Positions 31,180 to 40,512 of a stretch of 64,000 nucleotides of DNA are shown piece by piece. Both the position numbers and the translations under genes were made by a program. Every line of letters starts with the position of its first letter. The first letter of the stretch is position 1. The stretch spans positions 97,531 to 161,530 of the forward strand of contig NZ_JBAHUQ010000011.1 of assembly GCF_036689865.1 (NCBI RefSeq). Direction: 5' to 3'. Source of the DNA: Magnetococcus sp. PR-3 (GTDB taxonomy: Bacteria > Pseudomonadota > Magnetococcia > Magnetococcales > Magnetococcaceae). Under the pieces are notes generated by a model. That model was given only the letters and a program-made list of their open reading frames with translations. It was not told the origin of the DNA and searched no databases.

Positions 31180-32270
31180 ACTGTTTCCTTAACCCCGTAG
31201 AGCGCATGGTAGTAGGCTACGGTCTCTCTAAGTGTTTCATCCAGGGGTGTTTTGGCTTTCCAGCCCAGTTTTTGCCAGACATTCTCCACATTGGGCATGC
31301 GCCGATCGCTATCTTCATAGCCTGGACCATAGAACTGACAGCTGGAGACCGTCTCAATGGGGTGGTCCAGATAGCTTTCATCACCACTGATCTCGGCATA
31401 GGCCTGTCGTATGGCATGCGCCAGTTGGGCCATGCTGACCTCAGTGTCACGGGATCCCAGATTAAAAATTTCCCCTTGGGCTTGCTGGGGACGATCCAGC
31501 ATCGCCATCAGTGCATCAATGGCATCACCAATCCAGAGGATGGTGCGTTGGGCATGTCCACCATCCACAAGTTGTAAGGGTTTGCGGTCAAGCAGGGCCG
31601 TCACAAAACAAGCCAGAACTCGGGGTACCCCTTCACCATCACGTCCAGGAATAAAATCCATACGGGGACCAAAAAAGTTGAAAGGTCGGATCATGGTAAA
31701 GGGCAGGTTGGACTCAAAATGATGCGCCACAATATAGCGCTCCAAAAGCTGTTTGGCAGCTGCGTAGCTCCAACGTTGATTACAGACAGGTCCCAGCAGG
31801 AGAGGTGAGCTGTTCTCCTGCAGTTCATATAAATCTGGGGCAGGATAATCCCCAGGGGTGACATGACTGGCCAGGGTGCGCCCATAGACCTCGCTGGTGG
31901 AGAAGTGGCAGAGCCAGCGGCCCATGCGTGCACACATATCCACCACGGGAATCATATCGTTATAGTTGGAGCGAATGGTATTTAACGGCTGCCGGTTATA
32001 TTGGGCAGGGTTACAAATGGCAGCCAATGAAAACACCATATCGCATGCTTCAATAGACTGCTCTAGAGCAACCAGAGATTGTGGTGTGGAGATATCCCGT
32101 TTTACAAAAGTAAATTTAGGATTATCCAGGTGTTTTTTGATTTTAGTGTCATCCAGATCCCACCCCTCCACAGTAAAACGGGGTTCCTGTAACAGACGGT
32201 CTAGAAGATGGCTGCCAATAAAACCGGCGCACCCAAGAATGAGTATTTTCTCCGGTAGTGGTGTATTCAA
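31176..32270 (-). CDS. ArnA-dehydrogenase-like NAD-dependent sugar epimerase/decarboxylase
   Basis: Extended short-chain dehydrogenase of 364 residues. It has the Rossmann motif GCAGFIGSHL, a STSEVYG strand and the catalytic Tyr/Lys pair in SYAAAKQ. The substrate loop FFGPRMDFIPGRDGEGVPR followed by LVDGGHAQRT is typical of the ArnA C-terminal domain and UDP-glucuronate decarboxylases. It probably makes a nucleotide pentose or 4-keto-pentose for the polysaccharide. The start is TTG, with AAGGA nine bases upstream; no better start is close. It lies 41 bp after the GMC oxidoreductase gene and overlaps the next gene by 4 bp. Confidence 0.87.
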   Translation of the reverse strand: MNTPLPEKILILGCAGFIGSHLLDRLLQEPRFTVEGWDLDDTKIKKHLDNPKFTFVKRDISTPQSLVALEQSIEACDMVFSLAAICNPAQYNRQPLNTIRSNYNDMIPVVDMCARMGRWLCHFSTSEVYGRTLASHVTPGDYPAPDLYELQENSSPLLLGPVCNQRWSYAAAKQLLERYIVAHHFESNLPFTMIRPFNFFGPRMDFIPGRDGEGVPRVLACFVTALLDRKPLQLVDGGHAQRTILWIGDAIDALMAMLDRPQQAQGEIFNLGSRDTEVSMAQLAHAIRQAYAEISGDESYLDHPIETVSSCQFYGPGYEDSDRRMPNVENVWQKLGWKAKTPLDETLRETVAYYHALYGVKETV

Positions 32271-32311
32271 TGGTCTGTTTCCTTGGCGGATGAAAAAAGG
32301 GGTGAAGACAT

Positions 32312-33856
32312 TTAATGTTCCTGTTCTTTTATGTGATCTGCCAAGCGTAATGCAAGCGCCAAAAGATTAATCGTGACCATGGAAGCACCGCTGGTGGGTA
32401 GTACAGATCCACCGGCAATATATAGATTGTCACAACCAAACAGTTTGCAGTTAGGGTCGACCACACCATCGTGTGGTGATTGGCTCATACGGGTGGTCCC
32501 CATAAAATGGCTGGTGCGTAGATATTCGCTATGCCACGGTTCTGAAGGGGGGGGAAGGGTTGAAATGAGTTGCCCATACCCTTGATGTGCCAGTGCCTGA
32601 GCTAGTTTTTTCTGACCTTGGTGTAACGTCTCTCTTTCCAATGGACCAATCTGGAATTGCAATTTTGAACGGGGTCTACCCAGGGCATCTTTTTTCTCAC
32701 TAAGTGTGACCCGGTTTTCCCGTTGTGGCGCTTGTTCCGCCCAGTTACGCAACTGATAGAAGTTGGGTAAAAAAGTGTTGCAGCTTTGCTTTAGGCTAAC
32801 CTGTCGCGCTAGCCCCTTGAGCAGGTGGCTTTGCTGTCCGTGTTGAAAGTAGCGGGCGGCGATCTCTTTTAGTGCAGCCAGTTCAGGGCTCTGCTCGATC
32901 ATCTGTAAAGGAGAGAACCAGGCCAGCCAGTTAAGCAAGGCCTGTTGTTTCTGTACCTTAGGGTGCAGTTGAAACCCCACAAAACGGTGGATGGTTTTAC
33001 CCCGGCGTACAGAGACAATTGGCAGCATATGCATCAGCCAATTTCGGTAAGGGGGGGCTTCTAAAAAAAGCCCGGAGAGCTGATGAATATGGCCCATGAA
33101 ATAGCGGCCAACATTGTCGTTGCCCAGTCCAGGAGAGAGCTGTAATAGCCGTGGATTTTCTAAACCTGCACAGAGGATATAGCGTTTGGCGCGTATCGCC
33201 AATGATCGATGGCTGTGGGTGCGTAAGGATGCCGTCTGAACGTGGGCACCATCGCCGTTATGTTCAAGCTTCATCACGGTCGCGTTGAGCAGCACGGTAA
33301 CCGGGGAGGTTTCCTCTTTAAAGGCGTTGCGGTAGGCCCGGCCAAAGCGCAAAGGCTTATGCCGACGCTCAAACAGTTTAAGCTGGATGTCGGAGCTCAT
33401 CAGAGGTTGATTTTGGTTGATGAACTGAACATCCTCCTTTTGCCAGCGGGGGACCTCAAAAGAGCCTTTAGGTAGCTGGCATAGCTGCGCAACAGCATCA
33501 AAATAGTGGCTTAAAGCGGTGTAGGCAATGGGCCATCCTGCATGGGCACCACTGGGATGAGGTTGAAAATCCCACGGGTCCATGGGTGAACAGTTGCCCC
33601 CCCAGCAGTTGGTGGATCCTCCAAAATAGCGCTGCATACTCTTTAACCCCAAATTATAGGGGCCGTCATAATCCACCTCTTTAAGAGCATCGCTCTGGTT
33701 TTGGAACGAGAGACCACCGCTCTCTACCAGACAGACACGGGTTCTGCCATGCAGAAACTGGCGGGCAATGGCCATGCCTGCCGCTCCGGCACCAATGATA
33801 CAAAGATCTGTTTCCAGCGTATGGTTGTTTGGTAGGGTATGGGCATCAAGAAACAT
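32312..33856 (-). CDS. GMC-family FAD oxidoreductase
   Basis: This flavoprotein has 514 residues: N-terminal FAD motif LCIIGAGAAGMAIARQF followed by CLVESGG, a Trp/Gly-rich substrate region (YFGGSTNCWGGNCSPMDPW) and the GMC C-terminal signature HFMGTTRMSQ, then DNLYIAGGSVLPTSGASM and TINLLALALRLAD. Relatives oxidise alcohols or sugars. Here, in a polysaccharide operon, it could oxidise a sugar residue or lipid-linked intermediate; the substrate is unknown. No signal peptide is visible, so it should be cytoplasmic. I use the ATG giving MFLDAHTLPN, 11 bp after the preceding stop with GTGAGA upstream; an earlier in-frame ATG lies inside that gene. Confidence 0.88.
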   Translation of the reverse strand: MFLDAHTLPNNHTLETDLCIIGAGAAGMAIARQFLHGRTRVCLVESGGLSFQNQSDALKEVDYDGPYNLGLKSMQRYFGGSTNCWGGNCSPMDPWDFQPHPSGAHAGWPIAYTALSHYFDAVAQLCQLPKGSFEVPRWQKEDVQFINQNQPLMSSDIQLKLFERRHKPLRFGRAYRNAFKEETSPVTVLLNATVMKLEHNGDGAHVQTASLRTHSHRSLAIRAKRYILCAGLENPRLLQLSPGLGNDNVGRYFMGHIHQLSGLFLEAPPYRNWLMHMLPIVSVRRGKTIHRFVGFQLHPKVQKQQALLNWLAWFSPLQMIEQSPELAALKEIAARYFQHGQQSHLLKGLARQVSLKQSCNTFLPNFYQLRNWAEQAPQRENRVTLSEKKDALGRPRSKLQFQIGPLERETLHQGQKKLAQALAHQGYGQLISTLPPPSEPWHSEYLRTSHFMGTTRMSQSPHDGVVDPNCKLFGCDNLYIAGGSVLPTSGASMVTINLLALALRLADHIKEQEH

Positions 33857-33867
33857 GGTGGTCTCAC

Positions 33868-34701
33868 TTAGATCCAGGGCACGGTTTGTACCAGTAGGTG
33901 ACCTTCTGATGTCGCATGAAGGTGAACAGGCAAGCCTGCCGGTAGATCTACTTTTTGCCATTGATCCAGTTGGTGGCGGTACAGCGTGCGGGAGGCTCCA
34001 TCGACGACATAGAGGGCTTGATGGCTATAAGCGATTTGAAGGGGAGCCTCAATGATATCCGGTAGCTTTAGTGCATCAACACCTTGCTGCCAAAGAGGAC
34101 CGTTAAAGCCCAACAGGTGACGTTGGGTTGGGTCCAGCACCCAGAGTGTTTGGTTAGGGTCCAAGGTTAAGCTGCTCGGTGCTTTTAGCGCTGTGGGTCC
34201 ATGCTGTTTTAGTGTAGCGAGGATTCTCCCTTTATCCGACCAGACCCTTACACTTCCATCCCCCCGGTCACAGTGCGCCAGTTTATCACCATCGGTGACT
34301 AATGCCCCTACAGGTTGCCTTAAAGGGGGCGTGTCCAGCCATGGTTGGATGGGGTGGCCGGCTTGGTTCCAGGCCTGCAACCGTTGGTTGCCTGCATCCA
34401 AAACCACGGTATATCCGTTGGCTAAGCTGGCCACGCTACAGGGTCGGGTGAGTTGGCCGGGTCGTGTGCCAGCTTTGCCGACCTGCCAGCGTTTGTTCCC
34501 TTTGGTATCGTACCGGGTGAGGTGAGATTGGGCGATATCCAGGACCAAACTCTCCCCTTGCACGGTTGTATAGAGAAAAGCACCACACGGTACGGCGGGG
34601 TAGTTGGGGGGGGCGGAATGGGCAATGTCGGGGCCCATGAGCAGGGTTAGACTCCCCATTTGCAACAGCTGTCTGCGGCTTAAACCGGCTTGGCTAGGCA
34701 T
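33868..34701 (-). CDS. Tat-exported NHL/SMP-30-like beta-propeller protein
   Basis: This 277-residue protein has a twin-arginine signal (LSRRQLLQMGSLTLLMG, cleavage near HSA). Repeated 40-50-residue blades follow with the motif hhxDxxxxxLxxW (YTVVLDAGNQRLQAWN, TLWVLDPTQRHLLGF, ALYVVDGASRTLYRH), as in NHL or gluconolactonase-like propellers. Tat export suggests folding or cofactor loading before export. I start at the ATG giving MPSQAGLSRR, with GGGAG upstream, which overlaps the previous gene by 8 bp; an ATG 7 codons earlier is less likely. Within the operon it lies between the sulfotransferase fusion and the GMC oxidoreductase, so a periplasmic role in polysaccharide maturation is plausible. 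Confidence 0.8.
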   Translation of the reverse strand: MPSQAGLSRRQLLQMGSLTLLMGPDIAHSAPPNYPAVPCGAFLYTTVQGESLVLDIAQSHLTRYDTKGNKRWQVGKAGTRPGQLTRPCSVASLANGYTVVLDAGNQRLQAWNQAGHPIQPWLDTPPLRQPVGALVTDGDKLAHCDRGDGSVRVWSDKGRILATLKQHGPTALKAPSSLTLDPNQTLWVLDPTQRHLLGFNGPLWQQGVDALKLPDIIEAPLQIAYSHQALYVVDGASRTLYRHQLDQWQKVDLPAGLPVHLHATSEGHLLVQTVPWI

Positions 34702-36823
34702 GGAATAGCTCCCGCCAGTCATCCCCTAAATGGGGCCAAACAGCGCGTATGCGTGCCCAATGTTGTTGAGCAAACTGTTCAAGATCTACGATTTCATGCG
34801 CCTTCAGTCGGTTTTTCCACAGAGCGTTGCGGTTATCTAAGTCTCTGGCCAACATATTAGGGGCTTGGGTGTCTCCCCCCACAAAGGTTACCAGCTTTTG
34901 CCATAGGGTGTCCGGGTCAGACAACATCTGCTCATGGCGGATAACACAGCGGCGATCCTCCGGTAAAGTGGCAAAAAAGCGATTGACAGCTTCGTTCGAT
35001 TCCAACCAATACTCGGCCAAGTGTCGGGGGTTTCCCCCTGGAAAAATGCGGTCTGCTGGCATGTGTTGGGTGTTGTGACCACCAAACATGACCTCGTAGC
35101 AGCGGGGTTTGCCTGTTGAGGGGGCAGGGGGCCAAATATGGTGCATATCCTCCTTGGGATGGAGCTCTTCAAACAGGGCCACCAGGCTGGCGACAACTTG
35201 GGGTAGGGGGCGGGAAATCCAGATATAACGGGCATTGGGAAATAGGGCGTCTACCAATCCCAACTTGTTGCACAGGTGAGGGGATTTGTTCAGAAAAGTC
35301 AGGGGGCCTTCTGGCCGGATGTCTTCAGCATGCTGGGCCATACGTTGTGCAAAGGCTGCGTGCAGTGCCTCGGCTTGTCCTGGCCACTGGTCTTCAGCCT
35401 CCATGCATGGACAGGTTATATCCCGTGTGCGCTGGGAGCCCATGGGGACCTTGCCAACCGTCGACCAAATATCCTTCAATTCAAAGGGGACATGCACCAA
35501 TGAATCCAGGGTATGTAACCGCTGTGCGGTGTAGGAGGTGCCAGATCGGGCACTACCCACCAAGAAGAGTGGGCGTTTGGCGGCTTCAATAAACCGGGGA
35601 TCCAGGATCGCTTGGGTCTCGGCTACCTGTTGTTCCTCTTCATAGAACGGAAATTGAATGGGGCGTAGGCGTTTTTTGGCAACCGTGGCGGGTTCGATCA
35701 GTGTCTGGAGCATGATGCGGCTATTCTCCACCTGAGCATGATGATGTTCTTCCAGTCGTTTCCCTACCCACTTACGGTTCCAAATATCCATGCCGAGTAG
35801 GGGGGCCAGACCCTTAAAACGACGCCGCCCCTGGTTGAGGCCTTGTTGCAGTTTTTCCAACGTTTCCCGGTAGCGGGTATCGCAAGCATGGACCGTAGCG
35901 TGAAGCTGCTGTAGATCCAGCCGAGTTGGCTCCATAAACCGATGCAGCTCAGGCGGTATATTGCCCACATAGTTAGGATCATGCTTGGGCAGCTGATAGG
36001 GGGTCCCTCTGACCTGTTCATACTCCCGTTCAGCCCGTGCGGTTTTTTCGACAATCTCTGCCTCGGTGGCATTGTTGAAGACAGCCCCGTGGAGTTGATG
36101 AAAGGAGCCTTCCCCTAACAGGATAATGTGGGTGCTGTTGGGCAGTTCAATGGCCTCTTTGTAGAGATCCAGATTAAGCAGGCCGCCGCTAGGCATGGCA
36201 AAACCTGGGTTGGCTCCACCAAAAGCAAGAAAAGTGCTCCGATGCATGGTCATGATGGAGCTCTCAGCCAAAGGGCCCATCCAGCCATTTTCATTGGAAC
36301 GGTCTAAGCTGGAGATATCAAATAGGCGGTAGCCATCCTGACGCCAGTCGATACGTGCCAGTAGTTCATCTTCCATTTTTTTGTTGTAGCCATAGGCCAT
36401 GGAACGGAACTGAGTATCAGGGCCCAGGTGCCATGCCAGCGTGGCGACAACAGGCTGTGCATGACCTTGGCAGGCTTGCAGGCTTTTGTGCAGGAGCCCT
36501 GGAGAGAGCATGCGCGCGCCATCATAGCAGAGGGTGATGTATGGGCCCTGTGCCTGCTCAATAGCCCAGTTGATGGATTCGGCTGGGGAGGGTAAAGCAT
36601 CCTCTATGTAGTGGTAGGAGAAGTTGGAACCAAATTGGGTGACTTCCGCTGGGTCCCGCCGTACAGGGGAGCCGTTATCAATGACCAGAACCTCATACTC
36701 TTCAGCCTGCATACCCTGCTGATACGCGGGTGTCAGGGTGTATAGGGTGCGGGGTAGCTCCCGTTCCATCTTATAGATGAGAACAATGACGGACAGCTTG
36801 GGAGAGGGGGCTTGAGAAGGCAT
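34694..36823 (-). CDS. Fusion of GT2 glycosyltransferase and sulfotransferase
   Basis: In this 709-residue protein the N-terminal ~280 residues form a GT2 domain (LSVIVLIYKMERELPRTL, YEVLVIDNGSPV, YITLCYDGARMLSPGL). A helical linker follows, and from about residue 415 there is a sulfotransferase domain with the PAPS phosphate-binding loop LFLVGSARSGTSYTAQRLH, FLNKSPHLCNKL and the 3'-phosphate strand ARYIWISRPLPQVVASL. It should transfer a sugar and sulfate onto the glycan from NDP-sugar and PAPS. Such fusions are uncommon. The ATG immediately follows the upstream stop with no gap. A sulfated surface polysaccharide is the simplest reading. Confidence 0.88.
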   Translation of the reverse strand: MPSQAPSPKLSVIVLIYKMERELPRTLYTLTPAYQQGMQAEEYEVLVIDNGSPVRRDPAEVTQFGSNFSYHYIEDALPSPAESINWAIEQAQGPYITLCYDGARMLSPGLLHKSLQACQGHAQPVVATLAWHLGPDTQFRSMAYGYNKKMEDELLARIDWRQDGYRLFDISSLDRSNENGWMGPLAESSIMTMHRSTFLAFGGANPGFAMPSGGLLNLDLYKEAIELPNSTHIILLGEGSFHQLHGAVFNNATEAEIVEKTARAEREYEQVRGTPYQLPKHDPNYVGNIPPELHRFMEPTRLDLQQLHATVHACDTRYRETLEKLQQGLNQGRRRFKGLAPLLGMDIWNRKWVGKRLEEHHHAQVENSRIMLQTLIEPATVAKKRLRPIQFPFYEEEQQVAETQAILDPRFIEAAKRPLFLVGSARSGTSYTAQRLHTLDSLVHVPFELKDIWSTVGKVPMGSQRTRDITCPCMEAEDQWPGQAEALHAAFAQRMAQHAEDIRPEGPLTFLNKSPHLCNKLGLVDALFPNARYIWISRPLPQVVASLVALFEELHPKEDMHHIWPPAPSTGKPRCYEVMFGGHNTQHMPADRIFPGGNPRHLAEYWLESNEAVNRFFATLPEDRRCVIRHEQMLSDPDTLWQKLVTFVGGDTQAPNMLARDLDNRNALWKNRLKAHEIVDLEQFAQQHWARIRAVWPHLGDDWRELFHA

Positions 36824-38926
36824 TTAATGGCTCCGGGTAAAGATACGGCGCAGGAGGTCTATGACCTGACGTTGCTGTCGGACCAACCACATGACAGTTT
36901 GGCGGCGGCGTGAGCCCAAGGGGAGAATGCGGTTCAGGGTTGTGAGCACCTGATGGCCGATACGCACATTCTGAATGTTTGGGGTGTTGTAGTAGGCCGG
37001 TAACAACAGATTATTCATTAAGGGGCGCAGATAGTCGGGGCCATTTTGCGCAAAGGCTTGCACGATGCGTTGCTGGTTGCGGAACAGATCACTACGGGCT
37101 GAAAAGCTTTGATCGTGAACACGGTACCAGAACAAGGGTTGGGGCAGCACATCCACCGTATAACCGGCCATGTGTAGGCGCAACAGAATATCCAAATCCT
37201 CCCAGCCTGTACCGTGGAACTGAGGAAACCCCCCCACAGCCTGAAAAACAGCCCGTCGGCAGATAAAGTTGGTATCCCCAAAGCTGTTGCTAAACAGTGC
37301 GAGCTCAGGGGCCGCGCCCACCGGTATGCGCTGTTGTTGGCACGCTTCACTACCCTCAGGTGGCATGGCACCTTCAAAGCACCAGAGGTGGCAGGTAAGG
37401 AGATCCAAACCACTATGGCGTATGGCATCGACCATGGTGCGGGCCATATGGGGCATCGCAATATTATCGGCATCCATAAAGATTAAATAGGTGCCGGTCG
37501 CTAACTGTGCAGCATGGTTGCGGGTCTGTTCAGGTCCTCGGTGTGGGGCACGTATGAAGGTCCATGGATAGGTCTCCGCCATCTGTGTAAAAACAGCATC
37601 TGCACGTGGATCGTCACTGCCATCATCCACTACAATGACCTGAGGGTTCACACCTTCCAATTGATCGATGGAAGCCAGCAGTTGAGGCAGGTAATCGGGT
37701 TGGTTGTAGTGGGGCACACAAATAGAGAGCGTTTCGGGTTCCTCTACACAAACCGCAGATGAGATCTTAGGCTTTATTACCGGGTGATGATAGAGCCGCC
37801 AGCGCGCTTCTGCCTGTTGATGGTCGTGGGGGTGGTTGAGCTGTGCCCAGGGTAGTATGTGTAGCTGCAGAATTTTGGCCTTTAACCCTTCGACATGGGG
37901 TGGAAACAGCAGGCGAGAATCGGCCATTTCTTCAACGCCACCAACATGGCTGGCAATAAAAGGAATGCCCAAGGTCAGGCATTCCAGAACCGTATACGGG
38001 TAGTTATCCATCATGGATGGTATGACCACCACACCTCTATGGTGTTGTAACCACTGCAAGGCCGCTGCGCTATCCAAGTTCGTAACCATCTGCCAGCGTA
38101 GGGATGTCTGGGCAAGGGTCATGTTCAGATAGTCGCGGGCATCCAGTGTACCAACCCGTCCCAGTTTACCTAAAAAGGTGACTTTCTGTATGAGCTCCGG
38201 CTTCTCTTGATGTAAGGCCAGGAGTGCCTCACAGAACAGATCCAGCCCCTTACGGCTCTCCAGACGGCCAAAAAAGATAAGATGGTCGGTCTGGATCTGG
38301 GTCGGCATAGGGGTGAGGGTATTACGGTCCATCAGCAGTGGTAGAACCTGCTGGGGTTCAGCCAGTATCCAGTGCTGCTCTTGGGTCCAGCGGAACATAT
38401 AAGCGCTGGGGCTGATCAGTGCATCGGCGTGCTGGCAGCAGTAACGTTCGATCCAGCATAACTGCGCGTGATGGTAGGGCGCATCGTGCCGCCATTGGCC
38501 GCCGCCTTGATGGATCCACTCCTGATTGGAGTGCATGGTGACCACAAGCTGAGTGGTTTCAAACAGGCCTTGGGTACGTCTGGCTTGAAGGGTGTGAAAG
38601 CCTGCCCCTCGAAACTCCTGAAAATGGATGAGATCAAAATGGTTTTGCTGCAAATAAGCCAGGGTTAAATAGCTCTGTTGCAGGTAGTCAGGCTGATCAT
38701 CCAGGTGGCTTGGGGCAGGGGGAAGCAGGGCCAGGGTTACCCCAATGGCGTCATAAAGTGGTTTCCAAGCCGGTGGGTTTGTGCAGGGGCCTGTAAACAG
38801 CAGGGTGACATCGATCTCTGGCTGAAGGGCCAAAAAACGGGCCAAATAATAACAGTGGGTACCAATGCCACCGTTGGCAACTGGGCCAATGGTGTCTGGG
38901 GTGACGATGCATATCCGTTGCGTCAT
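36824..38926 (-). CDS. Bifunctional GT4-GT2 glycosyltransferase
   Basis: The protein has 700 residues and two transferase folds. Residues about 1-395 are a GT-B/GT4 enzyme (CIVTPDTIGPVANGGIGTHC, LIFFGRLESRKGLDLFCEAL, VVIPSMMDNYPYTVLECL, in which Asp replaces the first Glu of the usual E-x7-E). Residues about 405-640 are a GT-A/GT2 enzyme (LSICVPHYNQPDYLPQLL, VIVVDDGSDDP, YLIFMDADNIAM, GTGWEDLDILLRLHMAG). Two sugars may be added in sequence by one polypeptide. I use the ATG giving MTQRICIVTPD, 10 bp after the permease stop; the longer frame would extend into that gene. Confidence 0.88.
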   Translation of the reverse strand: MTQRICIVTPDTIGPVANGGIGTHCYYLARFLALQPEIDVTLLFTGPCTNPPAWKPLYDAIGVTLALLPPAPSHLDDQPDYLQQSYLTLAYLQQNHFDLIHFQEFRGAGFHTLQARRTQGLFETTQLVVTMHSNQEWIHQGGGQWRHDAPYHHAQLCWIERYCCQHADALISPSAYMFRWTQEQHWILAEPQQVLPLLMDRNTLTPMPTQIQTDHLIFFGRLESRKGLDLFCEALLALHQEKPELIQKVTFLGKLGRVGTLDARDYLNMTLAQTSLRWQMVTNLDSAAALQWLQHHRGVVVIPSMMDNYPYTVLECLTLGIPFIASHVGGVEEMADSRLLFPPHVEGLKAKILQLHILPWAQLNHPHDHQQAEARWRLYHHPVIKPKISSAVCVEEPETLSICVPHYNQPDYLPQLLASIDQLEGVNPQVIVVDDGSDDPRADAVFTQMAETYPWTFIRAPHRGPEQTRNHAAQLATGTYLIFMDADNIAMPHMARTMVDAIRHSGLDLLTCHLWCFEGAMPPEGSEACQQQRIPVGAAPELALFSNSFGDTNFICRRAVFQAVGGFPQFHGTGWEDLDILLRLHMAGYTVDVLPQPLFWYRVHDQSFSARSDLFRNQQRIVQAFAQNGPDYLRPLMNNLLLPAYYNTPNIQNVRIGHQVLTTLNRILPLGSRRRQTVMWLVRQQRQVIDLLRRIFTRSH

Positions 38927-38936
38927 GGTGGCATGC

Positions 38937-39743
38937 CTATAAATGGTAAATGATGCGCTGTCGCAGTTGGGTGCGGGTGGCCAAATGCCAAGCCAACCAA
39001 ACCGTTGCCGCGACGGTCCCAAAAGAGATTAGCATCATCTTGGTGGTGGGCCACTGACCACCGTGTAAAAGAATTTGAAAGGGGCTGATCACCAGTGTTA
39101 GCGGATTATATTTCACCAACCACTGATAAGGTGCCGAGAGGCTGCTCCAGTGATAGACAATGGGCATGAGCCAAAAGCCAAAGGTGAAAAAAAGCTGGAG
39201 AAGATGGTTGATATCCCGGTAGATCGGGGTCAAAAAAGCCACGATCAACCCGCACGCATAGGTAAAGAGAATAAGATTAAGTAAAAAAAGTGGAATACCT
39301 AACAGGTGCCAACCGACACTCCCCCCCATAATCACCATAAACAGGAGCAGTATGAGAAAGGCAGAAAAAAAATGGAGCAGCTCCGCCGTCAAGGTGCCGA
39401 ACACATGTACCTCAAAGGAGATGGGGTTGGCATAAAAGATGGTGCGGTGCTGAATGAGTACTGTGGAGCTAACTGTTAGTCCTTGGCGGAAAAAAGTCCA
39501 AGGCAGTAACCCGGCTGCCAGATAGACAAAGTAGTTGTCAAAGTGGGGCATAAGATGGCTAAAGACTACCCACAGAATAAGCAGATAGACAACCGGGTGC
39601 ATCCACGACCAGGCGGCCCCCAAAAAGGAGTGGCAGTAGCGACGGTGAAGATGCAGTCGGCCAATGACCCAGGCGTTGTGCACCATTTGCATCTTGCTGC
39701 CGGGGGCTTGTTCGTTATCTTCCGGCTTGGTTGCGCTGCACAT
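38937..39743 (-). CDS. wzm: Polysaccharide ABC exporter permease (Wzm-type)
   Basis: Inner-membrane ABC-2 transporter subunit of 268 residues. After a short cytoplasmic segment with the amphipathic motif RRYCHSFLGAAWSWMHPVVY there are six predicted membrane segments (for example LLILWVVFSHLMP, FFSAFLILLLFMVIM, LLQLFFTFGFWLMPIVYHW). YNPLTLVISPFQ matches the conserved end of Wzm/KpsM/TagG proteins. With the ATPase next to it, it exports a complete or lipid-linked polysaccharide to the periplasm. It overlaps the ATPase gene by 29 bp from the first ATG, which has AGGTG before it; a start 17 codons later is possible. Confidence 0.92.
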   Translation of the reverse strand: MCSATKPEDNEQAPGSKMQMVHNAWVIGRLHLHRRYCHSFLGAAWSWMHPVVYLLILWVVFSHLMPHFDNYFVYLAAGLLPWTFFRQGLTVSSTVLIQHRTIFYANPISFEVHVFGTLTAELLHFFSAFLILLLFMVIMGGSVGWHLLGIPLFLLNLILFTYACGLIVAFLTPIYRDINHLLQLFFTFGFWLMPIVYHWSSLSAPYQWLVKYNPLTLVISPFQILLHGGQWPTTKMMLISFGTVAATVWLAWHLATRTQLRQRIIYHL

Positions 39744-40512
39744 ACGCTTTGATCACCTCTTCACAGGGGCCGTCGGCAATAAGTCGTCCGTGATCCATCA
39801 GCAAAACCCGGTTACAGGTCTCACGAATACGATCCATCTGATGACTAACCAGGAACATTAAGGCACTGTCTTGTATGCGGTCATGCATGGCCGTTAAGCT
39901 TTTTTCTATATAGCGGGCATCACCGGTAGCGAACACCTCATCCAGTAACAGAATATCAGCCTCTCCGACCATGGATAGGGCAAAGGCAAGGCGTGTGCGC
40001 ATGCCGGTAGAGAGTATCTTCAGGGGTTGATCCGCAAATTCAGTTAACTCAGCGTAGTGTAAAATCCAAGCTTCCTGTTGGGCGCTATGGTGGTGTAGAC
40101 GGTTGGAGACCGCAAGCCCCAGTTCAATGTTCTGGCGCAGGTTGAGTTCCATATCTAAACCGCTACCTTTTTCCAAGTTAGCGCTTATGGTGCCATGACA
40201 GGTCAGAGTGCCACTGGTTAAGGGGTAAATACCAGCAATAGCCCGCAGCAGGGAAGATTTTCCACTACCATTATGGCCAATAATACCAATATGTTCTCCA
40301 GCCTGACACTGTAGGTTTACATCATCCAAAATCGTGAGGGTCTGCTGGGGGGCATTACGCTGCAACAGTGCCTGTTTTAACGTGGTCGCATTGGCTGCCG
40401 AGGGTATGGCGATTGAAGCATGTTCCAACCGGACTTCAACGGCGTGGTCAGAGGATGCTGGGGTAGAAAGGGGCTCTTTATGTCTACCTATCTTGCCCAT
40501 GAACAGACCCAT
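39715..40512 (-). CDS. wzt: Polysaccharide ABC exporter ATPase (Wzt-type, short form)
   Basis: ABC ATPase of 265 residues with Walker A GHNGSGKSS, signature LSTGMRTRLAFALS, Walker B ILLLDEVFATGD and the switch His in FLVSHQ. It has the Wzt/KpsT/TagH type of signature (STGM). The C-terminal carbohydrate-binding domain of long Wzt proteins is absent, so chain length is probably not read by this protein and export may resemble capsule or teichoic-acid systems. The ATG overlaps the upstream stop as TAATG. It is the second gene of the operon, before the permease. Confidence 0.93.
   Translation of the reverse strand: MGLFMGKIGRHKEPLSTPASSDHAVEVRLEHASIAIPSAANATTLKQALLQRNAPQQTLTILDDVNLQCQAGEHIGIIGHNGSGKSSLLRAIAGIYPLTSGTLTCHGTISANLEKGSGLDMELNLRQNIELGLAVSNRLHHHSAQQEAWILHYAELTEFADQPLKILSTGMRTRLAFALSMVGEADILLLDEVFATGDARYIEKSLTAMHDRIQDSALMFLVSHQMDRIRETCNRVLLMDHGRLIADGPCEEVIKAYVQRNQAGR

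Noticed and set aside
33857..33961. Upstream extension of the GMC oxidoreductase
   Set aside because: It overlaps the propeller gene, encodes an Arg/Ser-rich segment unlike the family, and a well-placed ATG with a ribosome binding site lies just after the propeller stop.
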